Shown here: positions 12,291-23,959 of the stretch, piece by piece
Layout: every line of letters begins with the position of its first letter
Numbering within the stretch: the first letter of the stretch is position 1
Assembly (NCBI GenBank): GCA_900073065.1
Contig: FJOG01000054.1
Coordinates: 1-64,000 of the forward strand
Direction: 5' to 3'
DNA: 64,000 nt
Origin: Phialocephala subalpina
Lineage: Eukaryota; Ascomycota; Leotiomycetes; Helotiales; Mollisiaceae
The notes under the pieces: generated by a model
The model's input: the letters and a program-made list of their open reading frames with translations, nothing else
Told to the model about the DNA's origin: nothing
Databases searched by the model: none
Program-made: the position numbers and the translations under genes

Positions 12291-12299
12291 ACTATTACT

Positions 12300-13370
12300 A
12301 GTTAAATTAGAATATGGCTTAAGAATAGTTTTAGGAACCCATTTTAGATTCCGGAGATATAGATTTTAGCAAGTAAATCTTTTTACCATATTAAAAGACT
12401 TATTTTATAATCTATAAAAATACAAATTATATTTTATTCTAAATATTAAATCTATTTATATTTCTTCCGCTTTTAAATCTTAAAGCGTATTCCATTCTTA
12501 TTAATATTTTCTATTATTATTTATTTCGTTATTTTATTTTTAAAAAGCCAAGTATATTTTCGATATTTATCAAAACTTTTAATTAGGTTTTAATAGCCTT
12601 GAATTATACTAATAATCGAATCGCATTACTTTTTTATACTTTTTATTATAATATAGCCTTTTTATTAACTTAATATAAATACAAAGTATTTTAATATTAA
12701 GAAAATTAAAATTTATTTTATAATAAAAATAATATATAATATTAATAATTCTATTATACGAAATCAAATCCCTTAATAAAAATATTAACAAATAATTTAT
12801 TTTATAAATATTTCATTATTAAATTAATATATTATTATTTTATAAATAATATAATTTATAATTTTTCTTTTAATTAAATTTTAAAAATAATAATAGAAAT
12901 ATTTATTTATATTAATATATATATTATAAAAAATAAAATGAAAGTTATATTATTTATATAATAAAGAGTACAAAATTATAATAATTTCTATTCTATTTAA
13001 TATTTATATTCTTAAAATATAAAACAAGCAAAAAAAGATAATAAAAAGGGGATATCCTTAAAATAAGTAAAATACTTCTAATTAAGTTAACGTCCGCATC
13101 ACGTATATAATTGGTTTGATAACCAGTTTATAATAATAAATTTAAAAAAAGATTTAATAAATTGAATTATAATTTAATTCTTTAAATAAAATGAATTTAA
13201 TTTTGAATTAATTAGTTTTAAATGAAATATTCAATTTATAAATGAAAATATTTATAATTGAAATAATATATATTCAAATATTCAAAAGTATAAAAATATA
13301 AAAGTATAAAAGTTAATAAGGAAAACGAGATACATGATAATCCGACGTGCATCGCTATCTGGATACCAAT
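12300..13370. repeat. AT-rich gene-free block (RIP-like)
   Basis: Very AT-rich with stops in all frames. No gene. It separates the Clr5 gene from the carboxylesterase and probably derives from transposon sequence mutated by RIP, continuing from the dispersed repeat at its left edge. Confidence 0.65.
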
Positions 13371-13377
13371 TGAACTA

Positions 13378-15239
13378 CTATCTCTGATACGCTATGCCAA
13401 TCTCCTCTGTACCACCATTGATTGCTCTAGTTCCTATCGCTCGGTATGTATCAGTTTCGATATAATATGTCCCATTCCCCTCAAACACAAACTCGTTCGC
13501 TACCGTAAATACATACTCCAACCAAGTGGGTTGCGAGGAGTTGCCAGACCTCCAAGCATTCGGATCCATAGTCGCAATGAAGCTCACCCAGGTCTTGCTC
13601 ATGAAATCGGCCAAGTCGTAGTACGACTGTGGCTTGTCCGTGAAGGGATTTGTATCATACCCGTACCCGTCAATGTTGTTGAACACGAACGGGATTTCTT
13701 GACCGTGGGTAGCACTCGTCTGCCCATATGGAGTAGCGTTAAAGCGGTAAGAATAGGATGGGAGCGTATGCGTGAAGGCGCGCGCGGTGGCGCGGCGTGG
13801 AGCAATTATGGCAGCGTCTCCTAGGTAGGTAGCTGCTTTATGCCCTATGTGACAAGACAAGTTAGTACTTTGTTCATGGGAAGATTCTGGGAGCTGTCAG
13901 GTTTAGGTGTTGCTTACAGGCTGAATTGCCTTGTGTCCCACAGGATGTCACGTTCACGGAGCTGATGTTGCAGTTCCCGTCCGAGTAAGCTGCTACAAGC
14001 TCTGTAACCAAAGTCTCGGGAAGTGTGATGCCAGGAGGCGCGCCATAGAGTTGAGGATCTGGTTGGAAAATATCAATACAGAGAATCTAGCTTGGAAGAC
14101 GGATATGACTTGCTCCTGACAAGTTCAACGAAGTCAGCATGAGTAGTGATGCTGTCCGGCGTGAAATAAGCTCCTTCATCGGTGTTCGCGCCAATGAGAA
14201 TCGGTACCTTGGCGAATGCAAACGTAGGATTTACCAACATTTGGCTTGGAGCCATTGGCAGAAAACTGCCATCGATGACTGGGAACCAGCTCTTGGAACC
14301 TGTTGAATTGATGGCAGCGTTCAGATCATCGAAGCTTGCAGTCTGCAAGCAAGACAATCCATCAATTGCAGCACCACATGTACCGTTTATGGAAAGTCCA
14401 TATTCCTCGGCATACGCAGACGAAGGCTGAACACTATTGACGATCCCGTCGTACAATGGTTGGTAGAACTGAGTACTATTGAAACCTTGGTAGGCTATAG
14501 GGCCTCCACTTTGCATGATTGCAGCGCGGAACAGCCCTTCATTGTCGCCTCCATACGCCGTCAACTGAAGTCCAACGCTGACTGCACCTGCACCCTGGCC
14601 CCAGATGGTGACTTTGGTCGGATCGCCGCCGAAACCGCTAATGTTGTCTTGAATCCACTGTAGGGCGAGACGTTGGTCCTTGAGGCCGACATTGGTGTCA
14701 CCAGAGCCAGCAATGGAATTGCTGTACAAGAATCCCCACACGCTCAGTCGGTAGTTCAAGCTCACGGCGAGCATGGGTTGCCCGACTTCGACTGACTGTT
14801 GGACAATGAAAGATAGGTTGTAGCGTGGGTCGTCGGAGCTGCCTTCCCAAAATCCACCACCGTGTATCCAAAAAGCAACGGGAAGGGATCCATTTATTGC
14901 AGATGTGTTCGTACTTGGACGAATGATGTTGAGGTACAAACAGTCCTCAGACATAGACTCAGCTAGATTAGAAGAGCCGTATCCGACGCACCGGGTTCCG
15001 TAAGACGTTGCAGCCCGTGTTCCGTTTATGGTCGTATTGAGGCTTTGAGGAGGTTTGAAGCGTAGATCTGCCAGTGGTGGGGTCGCATAAGGAACTCCCA
15101 GAAAAAAGTCTTGATTGTAAGCTTCCGAGTAAATTCCTGTATATGTACCGTTGAGAGTATCTGCAGTTGGAATTCTCACTGCGCGCACAATGGTCCATGA
15201 CAAAAGGAGACTTGCTACTGCTATCGTGAACTTCATCAT
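13378..15239 (-). pseudogene. Type-B carboxylesterase, probably inactive or broken
   Basis: The N-terminus has a signal peptide (MMKFTIAVASLLLSW..). Family motifs follow: FFLGVPYATPPL, SEDCLYLNI, PVAFWIHGGGFWEGS (oxyanion hole), NVGLKDQRLALQWI. Near the C-terminus come IIAPRR and THGQEIPFVF, the catalytic His motif; the acidic residue lies in NTDEGAYF. The nucleophile elbow, normally GESAG, reads GQGAG (near 14600), so the catalytic Ser is replaced by Gly. The frame also breaks at 14073 with a TGA. The conserved continuation (DPQLYGAPPGITLP) is in another frame, and none of the GT donors nearby gives the phase needed. A normal intron with donor GTAAGC lies near 13860-13918. Family members are secreted alpha/beta hydrolases acting on esters. 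I read this as a decaying copy; an intron I could not place is the alternative for the frame, but not for the missing Ser. Confidence 0.75.
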
Positions 15240-15244
15240 GGAAA

Positions 15245-16220
15245 GAGTTTAGTGGCTGAAGAAAGTGATTAAGGAGACGCTGGTCAATGTGCTTTGTACC
15301 TTTTTATAAGTGTATCTATATATATATCATTGCCTTCAAAGTCATTTGGATGGTTGATCAAGATGGATCCGAAAAACCTTCCCCCGCATTTGGGTAATTT
15401 CATGGGTTTCGTAATGCTGCCGATAATGACCTGAAGATCATAGACATACAGCACCTTTAATTCTTGCGGGGAACGCGGCATGCGCAGATAAATTGGGGTG
15501 AAAATTTTATTTTGATATCTTAAAGTTTTCAAAAAGTCCGTGATACACCCGGCGAGCTCGATAGACATGCTTCTACAAATCTAGTACGGCATTTAGATGA
15601 CCATCCTCCAATGCCGACATTAGTGGCTTGCGGGGAGCTACTGATTCTATTCCCTGTTGTGGAGAAAGGGGATCTGCATGTACCTCTTCGGTCCCGAAAC
15701 GAATGACGAAGAGACCAAAATTACTGGGGATCGTCCATCCGTTCAGCTTCCCAGATGATCCAGCGAAACTCGATCGCTGGAGATCGACATTACGACTCGT
15801 TCCTAATAAAATAATCATCGGGAAGATGGCAGTGTCTTCAGATCATTTGCGGCACTTGACACTTGACGCTTGGCACTTGACACCGTGACAGTGTCTGTGA
15901 CTATGTGAGATTGGTTTGACCTGTAACGATGCATCAAGCCAAATATTTCGAATTTCATAAAATTTACAAATGTTTATGAAATTCCAAGTGGTACAATTCT
16001 TGAGCTAGAACCACGAGAGTATATTTGTTTTATACAAAACTAAAAAACAGTGAGAAGAATGATTTTTTTTTGGAGCCAGCTCTCTTTTGTTCGAAAAGTC
16101 CCAAGAGCGCATCCAAAAAGAAAAGTTGTCACAATCCTAGATAAGCCTTCGCTGCACCTGCGCTCTTATCAGATCTTGAACATGCTACCTCGAAAGCTGC
16201 CTGTGGCTTTACAACAAATC
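15245..16220. other. Intergenic region, no convincing gene
   Basis: Short open frames (for example 15284-15568 on the minus strand) show no familiar motif. A short tandem pattern (GGCACTTGACACTTGACGCT and similar) lies near 15850-15885. The region presumably holds the promoter of the esterase and the 3' end of the dioxygenase gene. Confidence 0.4.
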
Positions 16221-16227
16221 GATATCC

Positions 16228-17473
16228 TCAGCCACCGCCGGCTAGTGGCTGAATAGGATTCTCAACCCCGCCGTCTGCTGTCCAGAAAGCCGCGGGATCC
16301 ACGTCATAGATAGCCGAAGTGTTGATACCAACAGTAATCCAAGTGACTAGACCGTCACCAGCAGAGTCGCCAACATAAACATAGTTAACAACAGGGTCTG
16401 TCGTTGTGGCTTCAATAGCCAATGCGTAGTCGTCAGCATTTAGCAAGATCGCGTTAGGATTGGTGGTGTACGGGTAAAAGGTGTCAATCTCATAGATGAG
16501 GTCCTGATCGAAGAAAACTTGGCCGACGTGGCTGACATTCCCTCCCGCGAAAGTGTTGTTAGGGAGGACATAGCCACCTTGGTGAACTAGAATGTGAGTA
16601 TGGGTAGCGCGCGGCGCATAATGACCTGGAAAGAGTAGTTCGACCTGAACCACCCCTTCATCATCTGTGGGTTGAATAGCACGGAGCCATGTATTGTTCA
16701 GATTCGAGGTATCATTGGCATTTCCGTTGCCGTTGCCCACGGTACCACTATAAACACCCTGCCGAACAACGTTAATCTCCAATGACAGCCAGCTCTAGAA
16801 TCCAAGGTACTTACTGTCTGATTTGCTTGCCAAAATTCGACGTACATTCCCTTGACAGGCTCGCAATTGTTGACATCAATCAATTGCAAATCCATAATCA
16901 TATTGACTCCTGTCAGGTTTTCAATCCCGTTTTTGCGAATAAGCTCGCCGCTTACGTCTAAGAACGGCTGTAAGAGATCATCCAAATGAGTTTCAATCTC
17001 ATACACTCACAATATGGTCCTTCTGGAAGAGTGAAATTGGGCTGTAGTATACATGACGAGTTGTCACCGAAGAAGCTATCTTGAGGGGTTTCAAATGTGG
17101 TGCTTGGGTAGGATGATGTTTGATTGTGGTCAGTTGCAAGAACTGAAGCGAGATCTCTTGCTTTGATATATTTTCCTATTACATACGATCAGCAAACTAT
17201 AAGCAAAGTTTCAACTGCAGGCCTAATACCTTCGGCAGGGAGCCCACGAGCACGGCGCATGTCTTCAGCTAGTCCACGCCGGCGTGCAACGGCTCTGCTT
17301 GCATGACCGCGAGCTTTCAAAGTTGAGGCACATCTTTTCTGGAGATGAGGGTTGCGTTCTATGAAGGCTCTCCGTTCAGCAGCCTCGGCTTCGTGGTCAT
17401 CACCAGGATGAGCGGCAGCGAAAGCGGCAAAAGTCGCCAAGGTCCAGATAATGATAGAAAGAACTGAAGGCAT
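16228..17473 (-). CDS. Secreted intradiol ring-cleavage dioxygenase-like protein
   Basis: Four exons: 17473-17230, 17175-17011, 16957-16815 and 16758-16228, with introns of 54, 53 and 56 bp. The sum is 1083 nt, 360 residues in one frame. It starts with a signal peptide and AAHPGDD, then a Lys/Arg-rich helical stretch, as in fungal extracellular members. The catalytic domain has LPEGPYYVSGELIR, VKGMYVEFWQANQTGVYSG and FPGHYAPRATHTHILVH. The Tyr of GVYSG, the Tyr of GHYAPR and the two His of THTH match the four ligands of the non-heme Fe(III) in intradiol dioxygenases, which open catechol rings between the two hydroxyls. Secreted versions are thought to act on plant-derived phenolics. The substrate cannot be told from the sequence. 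Confidence 0.88.
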
Positions 17474-17479
17474 TCTGAA

Positions 17480-18510
17480 TAAACGGCGGTTTTTGTCCTA
17501 CCCAGAGAATACTGGCTGGTTAGATCTGTCCGACGATGGATCTGACAGTACAGTTCTGGGCTTGTTCGAAGGAAGCAGATGATACTATATCAAGCTGTCA
17601 TTCACAGAAGAACTGTTCGGTCATTAACAAAAGCCCGTCCCTTCGTAAACATAGTATAACGGCGATGTATAATATCATGGAATATCTTGAAAACAAGGTC
17701 AAGGGAGCAAGAGTCGGGAAGATGTTGGCATCTAGACTACCTAATGCTGCGGGGTTGTTCGGGCAGTCTCAATATTTTCCCCGAGTCGTGGATCTACAAT
17801 CACAAGGTTCAGCAAACAGTCAACGCGAGGATTTTTAAGATGAATTAATGAAGAATGGGGTTTGTGGATGGTCAAAGCAAAACTTAGGAGATTACAGGAG
17901 AGGCATACCGGTAGTGAGAAAGCTTGCGTCGCGGGTGGTGGGGTCGTCAGCCAATGCCGTTTGCAAATCACGACCCGTCCCCACAACTCCGCCCTCGGTA
18001 CCGAAGGAATTAGATCTTCCTTTTTACGCAATCTCTACAATCATTTTCGAGGGATCGACGACTGTGCTTCTCGATAGGACTGTTACTTGTCCTGGATCAT
18101 ATTTGTTAATCCCTTATTTGCTGCACACACGTCACTCTCTACGAGCTTTAGCTTCCATCTTGGTAGGTCGAGAACAGGAAGCTCTCCCCAGATTTTCATC
18201 AGCGAGCTTACGTTCACTCTCATTTCGGCAGGTAGATAATTATGACGCGGGTGTGTTACGACAACCTCGAATTGGGGAAATCGCGGGTCAGCCGTACATT
18301 TCATGATGCGAGTTATGATTCTGAGCGCTAAGAAACGTTGAACGAGAGGCATTCCACGCTGGTAAGTTCATAGGAACTTCTTTTTATCTTGCCTAGGGGT
18401 ATGTAGCACTTGATCGAGAATGTTTTCATCGAGTATGTATACTCCTCGCCCTCTGCTGTTTTATTGAAAACGTTCAAATTCACCGAAATAACTTATCCAC
18501 CTTCTTGGTT
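17480..18510. other. Intergenic region, no gene recognised
   Basis: Overlapping open frames on both strands (17536-17838, 17848-18306, 18083-18352) have no familiar motif and no clear splice structure. Taken as a shared promoter region between the divergent dioxygenase (-) and MRJP-like (+) genes. Confidence 0.4.
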
Positions 18511-18518
18511 ACCTCACG

Positions 18519-20244
18519 ATGCTTCAAGTGAGACTTCTCCGGTGTAAAATCTATGCTATTCTTCTCGGGATCAGCACAGCTCAATATCTCACCAATGGCA
18601 CATTCTCAATAGCTGGACCCAGCAATGTGCGTTATGATACAGGAATGTTTGGTCCGGACGTGGAAGAATATCACTATTTCTATGACCAATGGCGTTACAA
18701 GCACTTCTCTCATTTGATGTATGCTTGCTAACAATGTCTAGCAACCGGTATCGCAATGACGGAACATAACAAAACCATCGTATGCTATACTCGAGGCGAA
18801 GAAAATGCATATACTCTCGGCATGGTGTCAAATACCACAGCAGAGGTAGCCTATCCAAGTTTGGCTTACAACACTCCTGCCGATGGCCTGTACCAGATGA
18901 TTGACGGACTTCCATATGGAAGCAACTCCACAGATGCATTAATCAGTGTCTCATCGGTTTTCATAACAACAAATGGCAAGTTCATCTTGTTCCTCGTGCC
19001 CGAGAGTCATACGTTTGACAGAGATAGATGTCATCTGGGTTCTGGATACCGGAAGACCAACAATAAATGTGAATGGAGTAGCTACACTTGCCTACGCATC
19101 CATCGGCGGTCCAAAGCTAGTAGGAATTTTAGCCCACAATGCTTCCGTGCGTATGTATCTCCATCCTTCGAACCTAGAAAGGTCAATTAAATGTCTCAAT
19201 AGTCTACACTTACACATTTCCGGCTGATGTTCATTACTATGATTCGTACATGAGAGATGTGCGATTCGACCTACTCGCAAATGTCACGGCATCGGGCTCC
19301 GGAATCGCGTATATTTCAGGTTAGTAGCCCAGAGCGAAGCTCTGATATCCCTCCAGGGTTGTGATCTTCGGAGATAGACACTCCAACAACTTCCTAAGAA
19401 TCCTGTATGACGAGCGCTTCTAATTATCTACACCACAGACTCCTCTCCCGAAGGCCGTACTGGTTTCATCATGCTCGATTTGGATACAGGAGAGTCTTGG
19501 CGGCAGTTGTCACAGCACAATAGTACCCAAAGCACACCAGAAGATGTACCCTCCTACAATGGCTTGCCCTTCTACACAGAATCAAACTCCTCTGCTGCTA
19601 GGCACCTGATTGGAGGGCTGGACGGGATTGAGCTGTCCTTGTACGGCGACATCATGTTTTACTCTACGCAAACCACGGATTATCTCTATTCCATAGAGAC
19701 AAGCTACTTGCGTAATAATCCAGCCAGCGATTCTGGTAGCGTTGCAGCTGCAAATACTGCTGTTGAGAACCTCGGGCAGAAAGGCGGCAAGGCAGCTGGG
19801 TTTGTAAGTGACAGTCTGGGCATGATCTACATGCTCATGCCCGAGACGAACGCCATTTACATTTACAATACTACGACCATGCTCGCTGAGCCTTACGTCA
19901 GGGACCCAAGAATGATATATCCTGATCGTGCGTTCTCCGGGTATGACGGTTACATATATTTCGTGGTCAATCAGCTACCATATCAACCCGCTTGGAACGA
20001 TGGCACTGGTGAGATACCTCCCGCGTTGCTTTGAACCTGATTGAACATTTTTGGGTTTTGTTGAAAGGGTATAGAACTACCTTTTTTGAGATAACAGTGG
20101 ACTAACAGCGATTACCATTGCGTTCTAGAGGAGAGAGTTTACCCAGGCTTATTACTTCGGTCGTTGATGCCGAACAATGCTAGTAGAGCTTTGGTTCTGG
20201 GTCCAGGTGACCCAACTGGAAATTCCTTTGGATTAGAAAAGTAA
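18519..20244 (+). CDS. MRJP/yellow-like secreted beta-propeller protein
   Basis: Multi-exon gene. The start MLQVRLLRCKIYAILLG is a signal peptide. Exon 1 ends at 18693, giving YDQWPTGIAM across the first intron (18694-18741). Later introns are 19151-19202, 19320-19438 and 20009-20128; the stop is at 20244. Motifs of the major royal jelly/yellow family appear in order: the PTGIAMTEH block, VIWVLDTGRP, GGPKLVGI, YTFPADVHYYDSYMRDVRFDL, GFIMLDLDTGESWR and GIELSLYGD. The fold is a six-bladed propeller; fungal members are secreted and their substrates mostly unknown. The join between ITTNGK and VIWVLDTG (near 18975-19030) is one base out of phase with every good donor I see. Either a weak splice site is used or there is a one-base frameshift. 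Confidence 0.75.
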
Positions 20245-20660
20245 AAGGTTAAAGCATTATGAAGGATAAGGATTTGGAGTCAACTCTTCCATCTGCGAAC
20301 TACGTAGAAAGCTGCCTCAAGGACTAAGAATACAAGACGTCGAATCCCTTAATATACCTCTGTGTGGTCACGTGACGGTACTGGTCCTAATTGGGAACGA
20401 TAATAGCAAATATCTAACTTGTCAAAGCACATAGCCCCTCTTCTCCAAATGGAATATAAATTCACACACCACCTCACGAATATAACTTCTTCGTGGAGTA
20501 TCCGCATATTCCTTGATTTGAATTTGAGGTGCTTGTCGAGCCATAGAGTATGTATTACCGTTGATGTATCACTCGAACAACGCTCACTATCAATAGTTAT
20601 GCGTCTTCGTTCCTTAGCCCATAGGCAGAATGCAACACCTTCCTTAGTCTACGACAAGCA
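20245..20660. other. Intergenic region, no gene recognised
   Basis: Holds an open frame at 20419-20685 without familiar motifs. The sequence contains a TCACGTGA palindrome near 20369. Probably the promoter region of the ankyrin gene. Confidence 0.4.
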
Positions 20661-20666
20661 GCGGAT

Positions 20667-22130
20667 GTGTCCAATCACTGCTTGACTTGGATATCGTCTC
20701 CTCAAAAAACTGTTGCCGGAGATCAGTCGCAGCACCAAAGAACATTGTCTCAAGGTCAACTAGATAGCAACGCCCGAGGACTAGGAAACAACCAAATAGC
20801 ACAGATGCCGAATCCATCAACTAAATTTCCGGAAAAAGCCCCAGACTCAGTTTCTGCGCTATTACACAACCGAGAAGCACGATCCCCCTTTGCCAATATG
20901 CTAGGAAAGAACATGAAGCCTGATGGCCCGGACTACCTTTCAATAATCACGTCTCACCTAGATAATATCTTAATCGAGCGGCAGGATGGTGATATTACAA
21001 GAAACATGCAGATATTTTTTGGTTCAACTAATTTCGAACTTACACTTCAGCTTTTGCGCTACTCGGTCTATCTTTCTTCGAACAATTTGCTCGAGGACGA
21101 CCAAACCGATAAATTACTACGATGGATAGTTCGAAGCGACCAATTCGCGGCTGTTGAATACCTAATCAAGCTAAAGACATCAACATCTCTCATTTTCGCA
21201 TCGAACATGCTCCTAAGTGCGATCAGAACAAAAAGCCACGCAGCCTTGCAAGCTCTAATCGCCCTTGGGATCGATATCAATATCCCAGGAGGCGCCTATC
21301 CGAAGAAGACGGCACTTTGGCAGGCTGCAGAAATCTCATCACGGTTTTATACGTACAACGAGAGAAATTTTTCTCTTGTTAGACTTTTGTTGGATGCTGG
21401 AGCTGACATCTATGTCAAATCTCCGCACAATAACACATCTCCACTTCAATATGCGATGGCGGGAAAGAAGATTAAGTTGGTACAAATACTTCTCAACTTT
21501 GGAGTCGTTGGGAGTGCTCCAAGGGACGAATGCGAGCTTCCCAGCGCCGCTCTTTTACAGGCGGCAAGAGATGGAGACCTCACGGTGGTGGATAGACTTC
21601 TAAATAGGAAAACAGTCTTAGATCCCCTGAAACAACCATCCATGATTACGCTTCTTCAAGACGCAACAAGATGGTGCGACATAGACGATGTTCAATCGCT
21701 TCTCGAATCTGGCGCAGATGTAAACGCACCAGCAGGTGTGTGTTACGAAAATGCTCGCAAAAAAGCAATTTCTTCCAGAAACTTCCAGCACCTTCATTCC
21801 CCAGTTCAAATTGCTGCATCTATACGCGACCTTGAGATGGTGCTGGTGCTTCTAGAAGCTGGTGCGAATGTGGATGGGTATTTCCTGACCGAGGAAGAAA
21901 GTTTAGCTCACGAGATTACCGCCACTGGAAATGTTGAAGCAGACAACGGTGATGCATATGAGGACTATTCTGGTTCAGCAACGAGGATGACGACAGTAGA
22001 AGCGATAACGGCGATAGCGACGATGATGACGATTGCGATTACGCTCGTATTGATGAATCAAATTTTATATCAGTTGCGGAAGCGGTTGGAGGCAAAATAT
22101 ATGGTATTGATGTCAAATCTGTCTGTCTAG
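20667..22130 (+). CDS. Ankyrin-repeat protein, N-terminal part
   Basis: An open frame whose first in-frame ATG is at 20805 (MPNPSTKFPEK). It carries degenerate helical repeats (LLRWIVRSDQFAAVEYLI, AALQALIALGIDINI) and then clear ankyrin repeats (LVRLLLDAGADIYV, LLQAARDGDLTVVDRLL, VQSLLESGADVNAP, MVLVLLEAGANVDGY). Near 21960-21990 the frame seems to slip. Past that point the acidic stretch that should follow (EDDDSRSDNGDSDDDDD, then ISVAEAVGGKIYG) lies in a different frame from 21983 to a TAG at 22181. This part and the array from 22339 probably formed one gene. Ankyrin arrays bind proteins; the partner is unknown. The likely state is a frameshifted copy, though an unseen intron could join the frames. 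Confidence 0.65.
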   Translation: MSNHCLTWISSPQKTVAGDQSQHQRTLSQGQLDSNARGLGNNQIAQMPNPSTKFPEKAPDSVSALLHNREARSPFANMLGKNMKPDGPDYLSIITSHLDNILIERQDGDITRNMQIFFGSTNFELTLQLLRYSVYLSSNNLLEDDQTDKLLRWIVRSDQFAAVEYLIKLKTSTSLIFASNMLLSAIRTKSHAALQALIALGIDINIPGGAYPKKTALWQAAEISSRFYTYNERNFSLVRLLLDAGADIYVKSPHNNTSPLQYAMAGKKIKLVQILLNFGVVGSAPRDECELPSAALLQAARDGDLTVVDRLLNRKTVLDPLKQPSMITLLQDATRWCDIDDVQSLLESGADVNAPAGVCYENARKKAISSRNFQHLHSPVQIAASIRDLEMVLVLLEAGANVDGYFLTEEESLAHEITATGNVEADNGDAYEDYSGSATRMTTVEAITAIATMMTIAITLVLMNQILYQLRKRLEAKYMVLMSNLSV

Positions 22131-22338
22131 CTAAGTGGAAATGTCTGCTTGATATAGTGCTCTCGCTAGAACATCGGCATTAGGCCAAACTGCCTAGTGA
22201 AACTATGTATAACTGATAATGCGGCTTCATGCTAACATGCTACAATTTCCCCACCGCATTGAGACCATTCTGTGAGACTATTGTCACAGATTACGAGTCC
22301 TCAACTGACATTTTACCTGGACACCACTTCAGTCAGCA

Positions 22339-23955
22339 GTGGCGCGTAGGAATGGCGCGCTGGCACTGATACTATTACAAGCTGGTGCGAATGTCGAAGG
22401 GCTAGGTCGTGGGCCAACGCCTTTGCAACTCGCTGCAATGAAAGATGACGATAAGCTCGTCAAGCTACTTCTCAGAAAGGGTGCCGCCGTCAACTCTCCT
22501 GCACATGGTGTCAAAGGAAGAACCGCGCTTCAAGCAGCTGTAAGAAAATGCAATCTTGGTATGGTGGAGATTTTGATGGACGCTGGTGCCGACGTCAATG
22601 CCGTAGCATGCCGAAATAAAGGCCGTACTGCACTGCAAGTCGCAGCTCAAGTCAAGAGTTTCGCATTAGTAAACAAGTTAGTCTCTATCGGGGCAGACAT
22701 CAATGCTGTAGCAAGCCCCATCAGAGGGCGTACCTGTCTTCAAGCAGCCGCAGAGAAGGGCCACCTTGAGTTGGTCAAAGGTTTCCTGGACTCTGGCGCT
22801 GAAGTGAATGCTGCTGCGGCCGACAAATGTGGATTCACCGCACTTCAAGCGGCGGCAAAAGGGGGCCATCTTTCGGTAGTCAAGATACTACTTGCTGCTG
22901 GGGCTGTTGTCTACGCACCAAGTACAAAAGGTGGCTACTCGGCCGTCTCCGCAGCTGTCGAGGCGGGAAATCTCGAAATTCTTCAGCTCTTTTTGACAAC
23001 AGGAAGTCCAGATGGTCATGCAGATCAAGTGCCGCCACTTCTCAGAGCATCAAGGGAAGGAGCAACGGACATAGTTCGATGTCTTATTCAGGCAGGTGCG
23101 AATATCAATGCACTGCGCACCGATAGATCACATTCCATCGAATACCCTCGCACAGCACTTGAAGCAGCTTTATCCTCGGGGCATGAAGTTATCTTCAGTT
23201 TAATATTCAATGCTGGTGCAAACATCAAGGGAGAATCCTTGGATCTGGGAGCAGCTCTAGGAGCCGCAATAGGTTCCTGGGGCTGGCACGTTGAAGTGGA
23301 CATTGTTCGCCAATTGCTTGACGCTGGTGCGGATGTCAACAGGTGTTTTTCAGAGTGTGCGATTCCACTTCATGAAGCACTCCGCCGAGGGCGAATCGAC
23401 CTGGTTAGAACATTGCTAGAAGCAGGGGCAGATTTAAATATCAGAACACGGCTAGATGGGGACACGCCGCTTCTGAAAGGTGTTCGGTTAGGTAGGACTG
23501 ATGTCATTCAAGTTCTATTGGATGCCGGAGCGGACATTAACGGAGCTGATGAAGGCCGTAAAGGACGGATGGCTCTTCAAGCCGCTGCAGAACTCGGCAA
23601 TACCTCTCTTGTCCGTTTTTTATTAGAACAAGGCGCAGATTGCAATGCACCCCCTGCAGACTCTTATGGAGTAACTGCATTGCAAGCGGCCGCAATTAAA
23701 GGACACCTTCCAGTAGCCTTGAGCTTGTTGAAGGCTGGGGTTAATATCAATGTCCCAGGAGCTAATACCGGAGGCAGAAAAGCACTTGAGGGAGCTGCAG
23801 AACATGGCCGATTGGATATAGTGTTTCTCCTCCTTAGGAATGACGCCGATAGTGATGGATTGGAGAGCAGGTGTGAAAGTGCGGCGAAACTGGCGGAGGA
23901 TAATGGGCATATCTTGATATCGAAGATATTGAGGGAGCACAAGAAGGATCCATGA
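22339..23955 (+). CDS. Ankyrin-repeat array (C-terminal part of the same gene?)
   Basis: A 538-residue open frame made almost wholly of ankyrin repeats, about 14-15 of them. The pattern GRTALQAAAEKGHLELVK..LLDAGADVNA recurs, with the fungal variant GRTALQ instead of GxTPLH. The coding sense extends upstream of the first ATG: TPLQSAVARRNGALALI begins near 22325, so the ATG at 22339 is not a natural start and an upstream exon is expected. The stop is at 23955. Repeats of this type often form the sensor end of fungal NLR-like or Clr5 proteins, but no nucleotide-binding domain is present here. The 22184-22325 gap has stops in the needed frames. Either an intron spans it or the gene is broken there. 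Confidence 0.75.
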   Translation: MARRNGALALILLQAGANVEGLGRGPTPLQLAAMKDDDKLVKLLLRKGAAVNSPAHGVKGRTALQAAVRKCNLGMVEILMDAGADVNAVACRNKGRTALQVAAQVKSFALVNKLVSIGADINAVASPIRGRTCLQAAAEKGHLELVKGFLDSGAEVNAAAADKCGFTALQAAAKGGHLSVVKILLAAGAVVYAPSTKGGYSAVSAAVEAGNLEILQLFLTTGSPDGHADQVPPLLRASREGATDIVRCLIQAGANINALRTDRSHSIEYPRTALEAALSSGHEVIFSLIFNAGANIKGESLDLGAALGAAIGSWGWHVEVDIVRQLLDAGADVNRCFSECAIPLHEALRRGRIDLVRTLLEAGADLNIRTRLDGDTPLLKGVRLGRTDVIQVLLDAGADINGADEGRKGRMALQAAAELGNTSLVRFLLEQGADCNAPPADSYGVTALQAAAIKGHLPVALSLLKAGVNINVPGANTGGRKALEGAAEHGRLDIVFLLLRNDADSDGLESRCESAAKLAEDNGHILISKILREHKKDP

Positions 23956-23959
23956 AGCA

